Shown in pieces: positions 1 through 7,562 of a stretch of 50,576 bases of DNA. The notes under the pieces were generated by a model that was not told the origin of the DNA, did no database searches, and worked only from the letters and a program-made list of their open reading frames with translations. Source of the stretch: JBDSKH01 sp035495435. GTDB lineage: Bacteria > Actinomycetota > Actinomycetes > Actinomycetales > Microbacteriaceae. The position numbers and the translations under genes are program-made. Position 1 is the stretch's first letter, and the number at the start of each line of letters is the position of its first letter. The DNA lies in assembly GCA_035495435.1 (NCBI GenBank), contig DATJFV010000002.1:1-50576 (forward strand), written 5' to 3'.

Positions 1-983
1 AGGCCACCGGAGCCAAGGGCTCGCAGATCCTCGGGATCGGGGCCGCACGCGGCGACCTCGTGGTACCCAACTCCGAGCTGGTCGAGGCGATCGACTCCAG
101 TGACGAGTGGATCCGTCAGCGCACCGGCATCATCACCCGCAAGCGCGCCAGCAAGGGCGTGAACGCGATCGATCTGGCCGAGACCGCATCGCTCGAGGCC
201 CTGAAGAACGCGGGGGTGGCTGCGTCCGACATCGACGCCGTCATCGTGTCGACCATCAGCAACGTCGCCGTGACCCCGTCGATGTCGGCCCTTCTCGCCG
301 AGCGCATCGGCGCCGCCCCGGCTCCGGCGTACGACGTGGGCGCAGCCTGCGCCGGCTACACGTACGGCATCGCCCAGGCGGACGCCCTCATCCGCAGCGG
401 CACAGCGAAGTACGTGCTGGTGGTCGGCGCCGAGAAGCTGTCGCAGTACGTGCACCCGAACGACCGTTCGATCTCGTTCCTGCTGGGCGACGGTGCAGGA
501 GCCGCCGTCCTCGGCCCCACCGATGATCCCGGCGTCTCCGCCACGGTCTGGGGTTCGGACGGCTCGAAATGGGATGCCGTCGGCATGAACGCCACCTTCG
601 AGGAGTACCTCGACAAGGTGAAGCCGTGGCCCACGATGCGCCAGGACGGGCAGACCGTCTTCCGCTGGGCGGTGTGGGAGATGGCGAAGGTCGCCAAGCA
701 GGCGATCGAGGCCGCCGGCATCACCGTCGACGACCTCGACGCCTTCATCCCCCACCAGGCCAACATGCGCATCATCGATGAGCTCGCCAAGCAGCTGAAG
801 CTGCCGGAGCACGTGAAGATCGGGCGCGACATCGAGACCACCGGCAACACCTCGGCGGCCTCGATCCCGCTGGCCACCCACCGCCTGCTGGAGGAGAACC
901 CCGAGATGCACGGCGGTCTCGCCCTGCAGATCGGCTTCGGCGCCGGGCTCGTCTACGGGGCCCAGGTGGTGCGCCTCCCCTAG
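1..983 (+). CDS. fabH: 3-oxoacyl-ACP synthase III (KAS III), 5' end cut by window
   Basis: Condenses acyl-CoA with malonyl-ACP to start fatty acid synthesis in the cytoplasm. The reading frame is open from base 3, and 326 residues are visible against a family length of about 320-335, so only the first few residues are missing. The thiolase-fold catalytic set is present: Cys in the AACAGY motif (codon 348-350), His in PHQANM (codon 753-755) and Asn in GNTSAAS (codon 846-848). An internal GTG at 60 is not the start, because conserved N-terminal FabH sequence (ILGIGAARG) precedes it. It heads a same-strand run with acpP and fabF, the usual actinobacterial fabD-fabH-acpP-fabF order, with fabD presumably just off the window. 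Nothing odd in composition. Confidence 0.96.
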   Translation, partial: ATGAKGSQILGIGAARGDLVVPNSELVEAIDSSDEWIRQRTGIITRKRASKGVNAIDLAETASLEALKNAGVAASDIDAVIVSTISNVAVTPSMSALLAERIGAAPAPAYDVGAACAGYTYGIAQADALIRSGTAKYVLVVGAEKLSQYVHPNDRSISFLLGDGAGAAVLGPTDDPGVSATVWGSDGSKWDAVGMNATFEEYLDKVKPWPTMRQDGQTVFRWAVWEMAKVAKQAIEAAGITVDDLDAFIPHQANMRIIDELAKQLKLPEHVKIGRDIETTGNTSAASIPLATHRLLEENPEMHGGLALQIGFGAGLVYGAQVVRLP

Positions 984-1045
984 GATTGACTCCGGTCAAT
1001 CGACAACCGAAGGCTCAGCGTCCATACGCGACAAGGCCACACCGC

Positions 1046-1051
1046 AAGGAG
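1046..1051 (+). promoter_or_regulatory. Shine-Dalgarno site of acpP
   Basis: AAGGAG lies 6 bases before the ATG at 1058. It fixes that start against the longer frame that opens at 986. Confidence 0.85.
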
Positions 1052-1057
1052 AAATCA

Positions 1058-1306
1058 ATGGCACACACTCAGGACGAGGTCCTCGCCGGCCTGGCCGAGC
1101 TCATCAACGACGAGACCGGCATCGCGACCGACTCGGTGGCGCTGGACAAGTCGTTCACCGACGACCTCGACATCGACTCCATCTCGATGATGACCATCGT
1201 CGTCAACGCGGAAGAGAAGTTCGACGTCAAGATCCCCGACGAAGAGGTCAAGAACCTCAACACCGTCGGCGACGCCGTGAACTTCATCGTCAACGCGCAG
1301 AGCTAG
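1058..1306 (+). CDS. acpP: acyl carrier protein
   Basis: The 82-residue acidic carrier of growing acyl chains. Its prosthetic 4'-phosphopantetheine would attach to Ser41 in the DIDSIS motif. Length and helix pattern match bacterial ACP. The start at ATG 1058 is chosen for the ideal AAGGAG 6 bases upstream; the frame could extend to 986, but that would add unrelated sequence. It lies 74 bases after fabH and 59 bases before fabF, and a perfect hairpin separates it from fabF. That fits the need for much more ACP than condensing enzyme. Confidence 0.97.
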   Translation: MAHTQDEVLAGLAELINDETGIATDSVALDKSFTDDLDIDSISMMTIVVNAEEKFDVKIPDEEVKNLNTVGDAVNFIVNAQS

Positions 1307-1312
1307 TACGTC

Positions 1313-1338
1313 CGGGCGGGGGCACAGTCCCCCGCCCG
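1313..1338 (+). terminator. Hairpin between acpP and fabF (partial terminator/attenuator)
   Basis: A perfect 10-bp GC-rich inverted repeat (CGGGCGGGGG / CCCCCGCCCG) with a 6-base loop is followed by CTTTCTGTT, a weak T-rich run. It could be a leaky terminator or a 3' stabiliser of the acpP message. fabF has no other obvious promoter in the 59-base gap, so readthrough is likely. Confidence 0.6.
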
Positions 1339-1365
1339 CTTTCTGTTGACCAGGAGATCGTCGAT

Positions 1366-2613
1366 ATGACCAAGAAGATCGTCGTCACCGGAATCGGCGC
1401 CTCGACGCCGCTCGGTGGCACTGCGCCCGAGAGCTGGGCGGCGCTGCTCGCCGGCGACTCCGGCACGCACAAGCTGACGCACGAGTGGGTGGAGCAGTAC
1501 GAGCTCCCCGTCGGGATCGCGGCCGAGGCCAAGGTCCGCCCCGATCAGGTGCTGGAGCGCCAGGAGATCAAGCGTCTCGACCCGTCGGCCCAGTTCGCGC
1601 TGATCTCGGCGCGGGAGGCATGGGCGGATGCCGGAGCCCCCGAGCTCGACCCGGGCCGGCTGGGCGTCGATTACGCCACCGGCATCGGCGGGCTGTGGAC
1701 CCTGCTCGACGCCTGGGACACGCTGCGCGAGAAGGGTCCGCGCCGGGTTCTTCCGATGACCGTCCCGATGCTCATGCCGAACGCGGCGGCCGCGGCGATC
1801 AGCATGAACCTCAGCGACACGATGGACGCGCGTGCGTTCGCCCGCACCGTGGTGTCGGCGTGCGCCTCGAGCACCGAGTCGATCGCCAACGCCTACGAAC
1901 ACCTGCAGCTCGGGCTCGCCGACGTGATCCTCGCCGGCGGCGCCGAGTCCTGCGTGCACCCGATCACCCTCGCCTCGTTCAACTCGATGCAGGCCCTCTC
2001 CAAGCGCAACGACGACCCGGCCACCGCATCCCGCCCCTACGACGTCGACCGCGACGGTTTCGTGATGGGCGAGGGCGCGGCGACGATCGTCATGGAGACC
2101 GAGGAGCACGCCAAGGCGCGTGGCGCCAAGATCTACGCCGAGATCGCCGGCACCGGGGTCACGAGCGACTCGTACCACATCACGGCTCCCGACCCCGAGG
2201 GGCGCGGTGCGGCGCGAGCCGTCTTCGCGGCGCTGCAGCAGGCGGGGGCGTCGGTCGACGACGTCACTCACATCAACGCGCACGCGACGAGCACCCCCGT
2301 GGGCGACATCGCCGAGTACAAGGCGCTGCAGGCCGTGTTCGGCGACCGTGTCCACGGGATCCCGCTGTCGGCGACCAAGGCGGCCCACGGCCACCTGCTG
2401 GGCGGTACGGGGGCGCTGGAGGCGATCTTCGCCATCCTGGCGGTCAAGGAGCGCACCGCTCCGCCCACCATCAACATCGCCAACCTCGATCCCGAGATCG
2501 ACCTCAGTGTGCGCGGGGAGGCGCAGGCGCTCGGCGATCAGCCGCAGCTGGCGATCTCGAACTCGTTCGGGTTCGGCGGCCACAACGCGGTGGTGGCGAT
2601 AAGGTCGGTTTAG
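1366..2613 (+). CDS. fabF: 3-oxoacyl-ACP synthase II (KAS II)
   Basis: Elongating condensing enzyme of type II fatty acid synthesis, 415 residues, full length. The Cys-His-His set is visible: Cys166 in VVSACASS, His306 in INAHATST and His343 in KAAHGHLLGG, with the conserved Lys338 five residues earlier as in FabF. The glycine-rich C-terminus (NSFGFGGHN) is also typical. The start ATG has CAGGAG about ten bases upstream. It is the last gene of the fab run; a large inverted repeat follows and the next genes are on the other strand. Confidence 0.97.
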   Translation: MTKKIVVTGIGASTPLGGTAPESWAALLAGDSGTHKLTHEWVEQYELPVGIAAEAKVRPDQVLERQEIKRLDPSAQFALISAREAWADAGAPELDPGRLGVDYATGIGGLWTLLDAWDTLREKGPRRVLPMTVPMLMPNAAAAAISMNLSDTMDARAFARTVVSACASSTESIANAYEHLQLGLADVILAGGAESCVHPITLASFNSMQALSKRNDDPATASRPYDVDRDGFVMGEGAATIVMETEEHAKARGAKIYAEIAGTGVTSDSYHITAPDPEGRGAARAVFAALQQAGASVDDVTHINAHATSTPVGDIAEYKALQAVFGDRVHGIPLSATKAAHGHLLGGTGALEAIFAILAVKERTAPPTINIANLDPEIDLSVRGEAQALGDQPQLAISNSFGFGGHNAVVAIRSV

Positions 2614-2623
2614 CTCAACGCGC

Positions 2624-2709
2624 CGGTTGAGTAGCGCCAAAGGCGCGTATCGAAACCCAGCGGTTCATCGCGGCTGGTTTCGATACGCCGCTTCGCGGCT
2701 ACTCAACCG
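2624..2709. repeat. Large imperfect inverted repeat: two opposed copies of the intergenic stem-loop repeat
   Basis: Outer arms of 12 bp (CGGTTGAGTAGC at 2624-2635 and its complement at 2698-2709) and inner arms of 13 bp (GCGTATCGAAACC at 2645-2657 and complement at 2676-2688) are perfect. Between the arms on each side sits a small hairpin. Each half (2625-2657 and 2676-2708) is one unit of a repeat that also occurs at 19246-19280 and 30914-30948. It lies between convergent fabF and the DUF3145 pair, so it could act as a bidirectional terminator. Confidence 0.85.
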
Positions 2710-2715
2710 ACGAGC

Positions 2716-2862
2716 TCAGCGGTATTGGCCCAGCTCTGCGATGCGCTGAGCGCGCTGCTCGAACCACGGATGCGTGCGCTGCTCGATGCGGTACGCCGCC
2801 AGGCGGTGGCGCGGGTGCCGGCTTCGGGGCAGCCTCAGCACGAGGGTGATCACCTTGACCAT
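2716..2862 (-). CDS. 48-residue basic protein downstream of DUF3145
   Basis: An open frame of 48 codons starts with ATG 3 bases after the DUF3145 stop and ends just before the large repeat. About 90% of third positions are G or C, like the neighbouring genes, which supports real coding. The product starts hydrophobic (MVKVITLVLRL) and then is rich in Arg, His and Gln (HRLAAYRIEQRTHPWFEQRA). I do not recognise the family. No good ribosome site is seen, so it is probably translated by coupling to DUF3145. No function is assigned. Confidence 0.55.
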   Translation of the reverse strand: MVKVITLVLRLPRSRHPRHRLAAYRIEQRTHPWFEQRAQRIAELGQYR

Positions 2863-2865
2863 GGC

Positions 2866-3381
2866 TCAGCCGACCTTGTGCAGCCAGATCACGGGGCTGT
2901 CTTCGCTGGCGCGGCGGAACGGCTCGAGTTCGTCGTCCCACGCCTGACCGAGCGCGAGCCGCAGTTCGCGGTGCAGCTCGAAGGCGTCCGATCCGGCGGA
3001 CTCCATGGCGAACCGGATCCGGTCCTCAGGGATCACCAGGTTGCCCGCGGTGTCGGTCTGCGCGAAGAACACACCCAGATCGGGCGTGTGCATCCAGCGG
3101 CCGCCGTCGGTGCCGAGACCGGCGTCTTCGGTCACCTCGTAGCGCAGGTGCTCCCACCCGCGCAGGGCGGACGCCAGTGCGGCCCCTGTGCCTCGTTCGC
3201 CCTCCCAGTAGAACTCGGTACGGGAGGCGCCCTTCAGCACCGGCTGCTCGCGCCAGTCGAAGTTCACGGCACGCCCGAGGGCGCGACCGGCTGCCCACTC
3301 GACGTGGGGGCAGAGCGCACGCGGTGCGGAGTGCACGTAGATCACTCCGCGCGCGAGCGCAGCGTTATTGGTAAGCGCCAC
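2866..3381 (-). CDS. DUF3145 family protein
   Basis: Conserved actinobacterial protein of unknown function, 171 residues with the chosen start. It begins near ARGVIYVHSAP and has a central FDWREQPVL segment and an acidic C-terminal part (LGQAWDDELEPFRRA). I choose GTG at 3381, because GGAGAG lies just upstream; ATG at 3393 and a longer frame to 3480 are possible but add unconserved residues. No signal peptide or membrane segment is seen. The position beside the fab genes is common in this group, but a role in lipid synthesis is only a guess. It forms a two-gene unit with the small gene at 2716-2862. Confidence 0.85.
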   Translation of the reverse strand: MALTNNAALARGVIYVHSAPRALCPHVEWAAGRALGRAVNFDWREQPVLKGASRTEFYWEGERGTGAALASALRGWEHLRYEVTEDAGLGTDGGRWMHTPDLGVFFAQTDTAGNLVIPEDRIRFAMESAGSDAFELHRELRLALGQAWDDELEPFRRASEDSPVIWLHKVG

Positions 3382-3494
3382 TTCTCTCTCCATTCGTAGG
3401 TGCGACTTCCCCATCGACCTGACGAACGGATGCTGTGGTGCTGTGCCTTGATTATGCCCGACCGGTACGGGAAATGACAAGAATGTGATTCTCT

Positions 3495-5138
3495 TCAGTC
3501 CGCGTCGCTGTACCGGGTCACGACCGACACGGTGAGGGCGAACTCGACCGGGATCGCGCCGAACAGCAGCCGCCCGGCATCGGCGGCCGCGCCGCGGAGC
3601 GCCTCGGCGACCGCCGGAGCGTGCTCGGCCGGCGTGTGGACGATGAGCTCATCGTGCAGGAAGAAGACCAGGTGCGGCCGTTGCACGAGCGGTTCGCCGC
3701 TGTCGCCGCCAAGATCCCAGAGCCGACGGCGCAGCGCCCCGATCCAGCACAGCGCCCATTCGGCGGCGGTTCCCTGCACCACGAAGTTGCGCGTGAACCG
3801 GCCCCAGGCAGCGGCCTGGGTGCGCGCACGACGCGCCTCGGCATCCGTCGCCGTCTCGTTGTACGCCGGATTCGCGCCGTGCGGCGAACTGCGCCCGAGC
3901 CAGGTGCTGACGACCTGCCCCTGCTCCCCCGCCCGGGCAGCCGCCTCGACGTAGGCGAACGCGGTGGGGAACGCGCGCTCGATCCGGGGCCGCATCCGAC
4001 CGCTCTCGCCGGTGGTGCCCCCGTAGATGGCGCCGAGCATGCCGTACTTGGCCTGGGGACGGGTCTCGACGGCGCCGCTGTCGACCATGCCCTGGTACAT
4101 GTCGGTCGCGCGACCGGCACGCGCCATGGCGGTGTCGCCGCTCATCGCGGCCAGAACGCGTGGTTCGAGCTGCGCGGCATCGGCGACGACGAACACCCAC
4201 CCGGGGTCGGCGACGACGGCACCGCGCACCGCCTGAGGAAGCTGCAGCGCTCCTCCACCGTCCGATGCCCAGCGCCCGGTGACCACGCCGCCGGGCACAT
4301 AGGTCGGTCGGAATCGCCCCTCGTTCACCCACTGATCCAGCCAGTTCCAACCGTTCGCGCTGAGCAGTCGCGCGAGCTTCTTGTACTCCAAGAGCGGAGC
4401 GATCGCGGGGTGCTCGATCTCTTTGAGCTCCCAGGAGCGGGTGGAGGTGACCTGCAGGCCGGCGCGCTGCAGGCCCTTCAGGAGCTCGACCGGCGAATCG
4501 GGATTGAGGGCGGGGTCGTCCAGCGCAGCGCGGACCCGCGCCAGCGCCGACTCCATGAGCACAGGCCGGGCACCCGGGACCGGACGAGGCCCGAGCACCC
4601 GGGTCAGAATCCGTTCGTGCTCCGCGGCATCCCACGGAAGCCCCGCGCACTGCATCTCGACGGCCGCGAGAGCTCCGACGCTCTCTGCCGCGAGCAGCAG
4701 ATTGATCTTCCCCGGCACGGGTGCGGCCTCGACCGCCATCCGCTGCCTGCGCAACTCGGCGACGGGATCAGGATCAGCGGTGGCCGGCTCGAGGTCGAAG
4801 AGGGCGTCGGAGGCGTCCCGTCGGGCCGAGGCCGGCTGATCCCACTCGTCCGGGGGCGCCGCAGCGAGTTCGGTACCGGCGGTGGCGGTCGACGCTCGCA
4901 GGATGCGGCGGCAGAGTCGCAGGTCGAGGGCGCGCTCCACGCGGGTGCCGGCCCGCAGCAGCGGTGGGTACCACTGCGTGGTGTCGCTCCACACCCATCG
5001 CGGTTTCAGCGGTTCACGTTCCGCCACCCAGGCCGGGAGTTCGGCCGGGTGGACGACACTCATCCGCGGATGCTGGGCGGCCGCGTCGAGCTCGGTCGCG
5101 ACGACGCCGTCGGCGACGGAGCGAAGCGCGATGAACAC
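3495..5138 (-). CDS. Family A DNA polymerase (bifunctional 3'-5' exonuclease/DNA polymerase type)
   Basis: 547-residue relative of the Klenow part of DNA polymerase I, without the 5' nuclease domain. Polymerase motifs are visible: motif A VVADAAQLEPRVLA, motif B (RPQAKYGMLGAIYGG) with the Lys and Tyr of the finger helix, and motif C FFLHDELIVH (Asp496-Glu497). The N-terminal part is where the proofreading domain should be, but I see no clear DxE exonuclease motif there, so proofreading is probably lost. Actinobacteria usually carry this gene in addition to polA. It follows the GNAT gene with a 10-base gap and is probably cotranscribed with it. A role in repair or lesion synthesis is inferred, not shown. 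Confidence 0.88.
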   Translation of the reverse strand: MFIALRSVADGVVATELDAAAQHPRMSVVHPAELPAWVAEREPLKPRWVWSDTTQWYPPLLRAGTRVERALDLRLCRRILRASTATAGTELAAAPPDEWDQPASARRDASDALFDLEPATADPDPVAELRRQRMAVEAAPVPGKINLLLAAESVGALAAVEMQCAGLPWDAAEHERILTRVLGPRPVPGARPVLMESALARVRAALDDPALNPDSPVELLKGLQRAGLQVTSTRSWELKEIEHPAIAPLLEYKKLARLLSANGWNWLDQWVNEGRFRPTYVPGGVVTGRWASDGGGALQLPQAVRGAVVADPGWVFVVADAAQLEPRVLAAMSGDTAMARAGRATDMYQGMVDSGAVETRPQAKYGMLGAIYGGTTGESGRMRPRIERAFPTAFAYVEAAARAGEQGQVVSTWLGRSSPHGANPAYNETATDAEARRARTQAAAWGRFTRNFVVQGTAAEWALCWIGALRRRLWDLGGDSGEPLVQRPHLVFFLHDELIVHTPAEHAPAVAEALRGAAADAGRLLFGAIPVEFALTVSVVTRYSDAD

Positions 5139-5148
5139 TCCCCCATCT

Positions 5149-5694
5149 TCACCCCGGCAGGGTCAGCAGCATCTCCACCTCGCCGACGCCGGGCTGCTGA
5201 GGGACCGCGACGACGACGCCCGTCTCCTGGAAGCCCTTCTTCGCGTAGAACCGCCGTGCCCGCAGGTTGGCCTCGCCCACATGCAGATACAGCCGGTCGA
5301 GGTCCTGCTCACGTACCCAGGTGCTGACCGAAACCAGCAGAGCGTCGGCGACCCCGGCATCCCCTCGCCAGACCGGATCGACGAAGACGCCGACGAGGTT
5401 CGCGCGTGTCGGACCCGGTTGGGGATCCACGACGTAGGGCGGCTCGCCGTCGGACAGGAAGGCCGACATGCAGCCGACCCAGCGGCCGTCCGGCGCTACC
5501 GCGATGTAGCGAGTGCTGCCGGGGGCGAGCGAACGGGTCACGCGCGACCGCCATTCCTCCTCGGTCGCCTCGCGCACCTGGTCGGCGGTCTCAAGGAACG
5601 CGATGGGGGTGTCGAGCACCATGCGCAGCCGCAGTTCGCGCACCAGTTCCCAATCGTCCTCGACGGGTTGGATGAGAGAGAAGGTGCGCGTCAT
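5149..5694 (-). CDS. GNAT family N-acetyltransferase
   Basis: 181-residue acetyl-CoA dependent acyltransferase. The core strand and pyrophosphate loop are in NLVGVFVDPVWRGDAGVADA (motif A), and the C-terminal LYLHVGEANLRARRFYAKKG is the classic motif B with the conserved Asn and Tyr. The substrate cannot be told from sequence. The start ATG overlaps the stop of the DUF1684 gene by one base (TGATG), so translation is coupled. The polymerase gene follows. Confidence 0.9.
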   Translation of the reverse strand: MTRTFSLIQPVEDDWELVRELRLRMVLDTPIAFLETADQVREATEEEWRSRVTRSLAPGSTRYIAVAPDGRWVGCMSAFLSDGEPPYVVDPQPGPTRANLVGVFVDPVWRGDAGVADALLVSVSTWVREQDLDRLYLHVGEANLRARRFYAKKGFQETGVVVAVPQQPGVGEVEMLLTLPG

Positions 5695-6521
5695 CAGCCG
5701 TGCAGCAGCGAGCCGTCCTTCGCCAGCGCGTTCTTCTCGCCCGCCTCGACCCGGAACGGGAACCGGTTCTGCTTGGGCGGCAACGGGCAGTTGAAGGCGT
5801 AGCTGAAGGCGCACGGTGGGATCACCGCACGATTGAAGTCCAGCGTGATGGTGCCATCGGCGTTCGGGGCCACATAGAGGAACCGGCCCACGCTGTAGGT
5901 GTCGTCGCCGTTCGTGGCGTCGGCGAAGACCAGCTGCAGCGCCCGACCCGACTTGAACGCAGCGAGGTCGTAGTCGACCCCGTCGTGGCTGAAGCGGATG
6001 CTGCCGGGAATCACCTCCTCCTTCGTGGCGCCCTCGTCCTTCATGTGCTCGAAGCCCATGGTGGTGCCCTCTGGGTTCACCGACCACTCCGCGGTGATCA
6101 CCCAGTCGGGGTCGTAGGGGAAGGCGTCGATACCGCCGAAGTTCTGGATGCCCTCGGAGTTCGCATCCCACACCCGCAGCGCGTACCCGCCCTGGTTCTG
6201 CGCGATCACGAAGCCACGCACCGTGTCGCTGAACACGATATCGCCGGGGTGCGGGTCGTCCTTGCCGCGCACGATCGCCTCGCCGTCGACCAGTTCGTCA
6301 TCGACGCGGATGCCGTCGGCGGCCGTCGCGATCACCTTCAGTCCCGACTCACCCTCCGGCAGCGGAGCCCAGCGCCCCGGCACGCCCCACACCGGCTGCT
6401 CGGAGTCGATGATCTGCGTGTTGACCAGGGCCAGGCTGCCGAGCGGTTGCACCACCGCCAGCTCGCGGCGCTCATGGTAGGTCTTCCAGGCTTCGGCTTC
6501 GGCGGTGAGGGTGTCGGTCAC
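5694..6521 (-). CDS. DUF1684 domain protein
   Basis: About 275 residues, cytoplasmic, function unknown. Conserved family segments are present: FPYDPDWVITAEW, the ADATNGDDTYSVGRFLYV strand, and the Cys-rich end (PPCAFSYAFNCPLPPKQNRF) followed by VEAGEK. I place the start at GTG 6521; a TTG 12 bases further upstream (6533) is an alternative with an AGGGGCGGA sequence before it. The frame runs on to 7376, but that part overlaps the oppositely oriented PEBP gene and is not coding. It is transcribed divergently from the PEBP gene and coupled to the GNAT gene. Confidence 0.85.
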   Translation of the reverse strand: MTDTLTAEAEAWKTYHERRELAVVQPLGSLALVNTQIIDSEQPVWGVPGRWAPLPEGESGLKVIATAADGIRVDDELVDGEAIVRGKDDPHPGDIVFSDTVRGFVIAQNQGGYALRVWDANSEGIQNFGGIDAFPYDPDWVITAEWSVNPEGTTMGFEHMKDEGATKEEVIPGSIRFSHDGVDYDLAAFKSGRALQLVFADATNGDDTYSVGRFLYVAPNADGTITLDFNRAVIPPCAFSYAFNCPLPPKQNRFPFRVEAGEKNALAKDGSLLHG

Positions 6522-6568
6522 GCTGGTATTCAACCATCCGCCCCTGGCGGGCATTCCGCGGCGCGGCG

Positions 6569-6574
6569 TAGCGT
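6569..6574 (+). promoter_or_regulatory. -10 box, leaderless-type, of the PEBP gene
   Basis: TAGCGT ends 7 bases before GTG 6582, the spacing expected if transcription begins at the start codon. It supports that start over GTG 6573. Confidence 0.55.
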
Positions 6575-6581
6575 GAGCCAC

Positions 6582-7109
6582 GTGACCAACGATCCGAACT
6601 GGAAACTGCGCGACGTGCCCGCCTTCACCCTCGAGAGCCCCGATGTGGCTCCCGGCGAGCCGCTGCCGCAGTGGGCACGTGCCACCGGCGCGGGCGGCGC
6701 GGACCGTTCGCCCGCCCTCACCTGGTCGGGCGCGCCCGCCGAGACGCAGAGCTACGTGGTGACCGTCTACGACCCCGACGCGCCGACCTCCAGCGGTTGG
6801 TGGCACTGGGCGGTCGCGAACCTGCCCGCATCGACCACATCGCTGCCGCAGAACGCGGGCGACCCGGATGCGGGGCTGCTGCCCGCGGGCGCGCTCACCC
6901 TTCCGAATGAGGCGCGTCAGCCGCGCTTCGGGGGTGCGTGGCCCCCGCCCGGCCACGGACCGCACCGCTACTTCTTCACCGTGACGGCGCTCGACATCCC
7001 GCGGGTGGAGATCGCCCCGGATGCCACCCCGGGACTGCTGGGGTTCATGATCTTCGATCACGCCATCGCACGCGCCCAGTTCTGGGCGACATCCGAGACC
7101 CCGGCCTGA
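6582..7109 (+). CDS. YbhB/YbcL family (PEBP-like) protein
   Basis: 175-residue homologue of phosphatidylethanolamine-binding proteins. The ligand-pocket motifs are clear: YDPDAPTSSGWWHWAVANLP holds the D-x-D-x-P and H-W signature, and GPHRYFFTVTALD is the second conserved motif. No signal peptide is seen, so it should be cytoplasmic. The biochemical role of bacterial members is poorly defined. The start GTG 6582 is picked because a TAGCGT box lies 7 bases before it and no ribosome site is present. Confidence 0.92.
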   Translation: MTNDPNWKLRDVPAFTLESPDVAPGEPLPQWARATGAGGADRSPALTWSGAPAETQSYVVTVYDPDAPTSSGWWHWAVANLPASTTSLPQNAGDPDAGLLPAGALTLPNEARQPRFGGAWPPPGHGPHRYFFTVTALDIPRVEIAPDATPGLLGFMIFDHAIARAQFWATSETPA

Positions 7110-7154
7110 CCCGGCCAGCCCAACGATCCGCGACCGTCGGGCGTCTAGGAAGGT

Positions 7155-7161
7155 AAGGAGG
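7155..7161 (+). promoter_or_regulatory. Strong Shine-Dalgarno site
   Basis: AAGGAGG lies 4 bases before ATG 7166. It contrasts with the many leaderless-type starts elsewhere in the window. Confidence 0.8.
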
Positions 7162-7165
7162 CACC

Positions 7166-7558
7166 ATGACCGAGCCCACCACCTACGCCCGCACGGACGC
7201 CGGCCAGGTGATTCCGCGCTGGCTGATGCTGGCGCTGTCGAGCCTGGCGACGGCGATCGCCATCGGCGCACTCTGGAGCCTGACCCCGAGCGCCGTCGCG
7301 TGCGGCGACGTCGCTCCGGTGCCGGGGATCCTGCCGGGACCGCAGCCATGCGGGCCCGACGGGACCGTGCCCGCACTGGTCACGGCCGGCATCCTGCTCG
7401 CCCTGCTCGCGGCGGTGTTCGTGGTCGCGTTCACCGTGGGCCGTCACCGGCGCCTGGTGCTGCTGATCCTGGGCGGCGCGATGCTGCTCGTGCTCGTCCT
7501 CGGACTGCTGGTGACCGTCATCGTGGCGAACACCGCACCGCCGGTCATCTACTACTGA
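7166..7558 (+). CDS. Small membrane protein, three predicted TM segments
   Basis: 130 residues with hydrophobic stretches at about 18-40, 70-90 and 95-120. A loop of about 28 residues between the first two holds two cysteines (VACGDVAP and PQPCGPDG), which could form an extracytoplasmic disulfide. I do not recognise the family. A strong AAGGAGG fixes the start. The gene ends 4 bases before the end of the convergent LacI-type gene. Confidence 0.8.
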   Translation: MTEPTTYARTDAGQVIPRWLMLALSSLATAIAIGALWSLTPSAVACGDVAPVPGILPGPQPCGPDGTVPALVTAGILLALLAAVFVVAFTVGRHRRLVLLILGGAMLLVLVLGLLVTVIVANTAPPVIYY

Positions 7559-7562
7559 CGCG

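Noticed and set aside
1303..2640. 445-residue frame antisense to fabF
   Set aside because: It is a high-GC shadow of fabF. Its product is Arg/Gly/His-rich with no recognisable domain, while fabF has complete catalytic motifs.
3621..5327. 568-residue frame opposite the DNA polymerase
   Set aside because: No domain is recognisable and it runs across two real genes on the other strand.
5694..7376. 560-residue form of the DUF1684 protein
   Set aside because: The extra N-terminal part overlaps the PEBP gene on the other strand and has shadow composition. The conserved family region starts near 6521.
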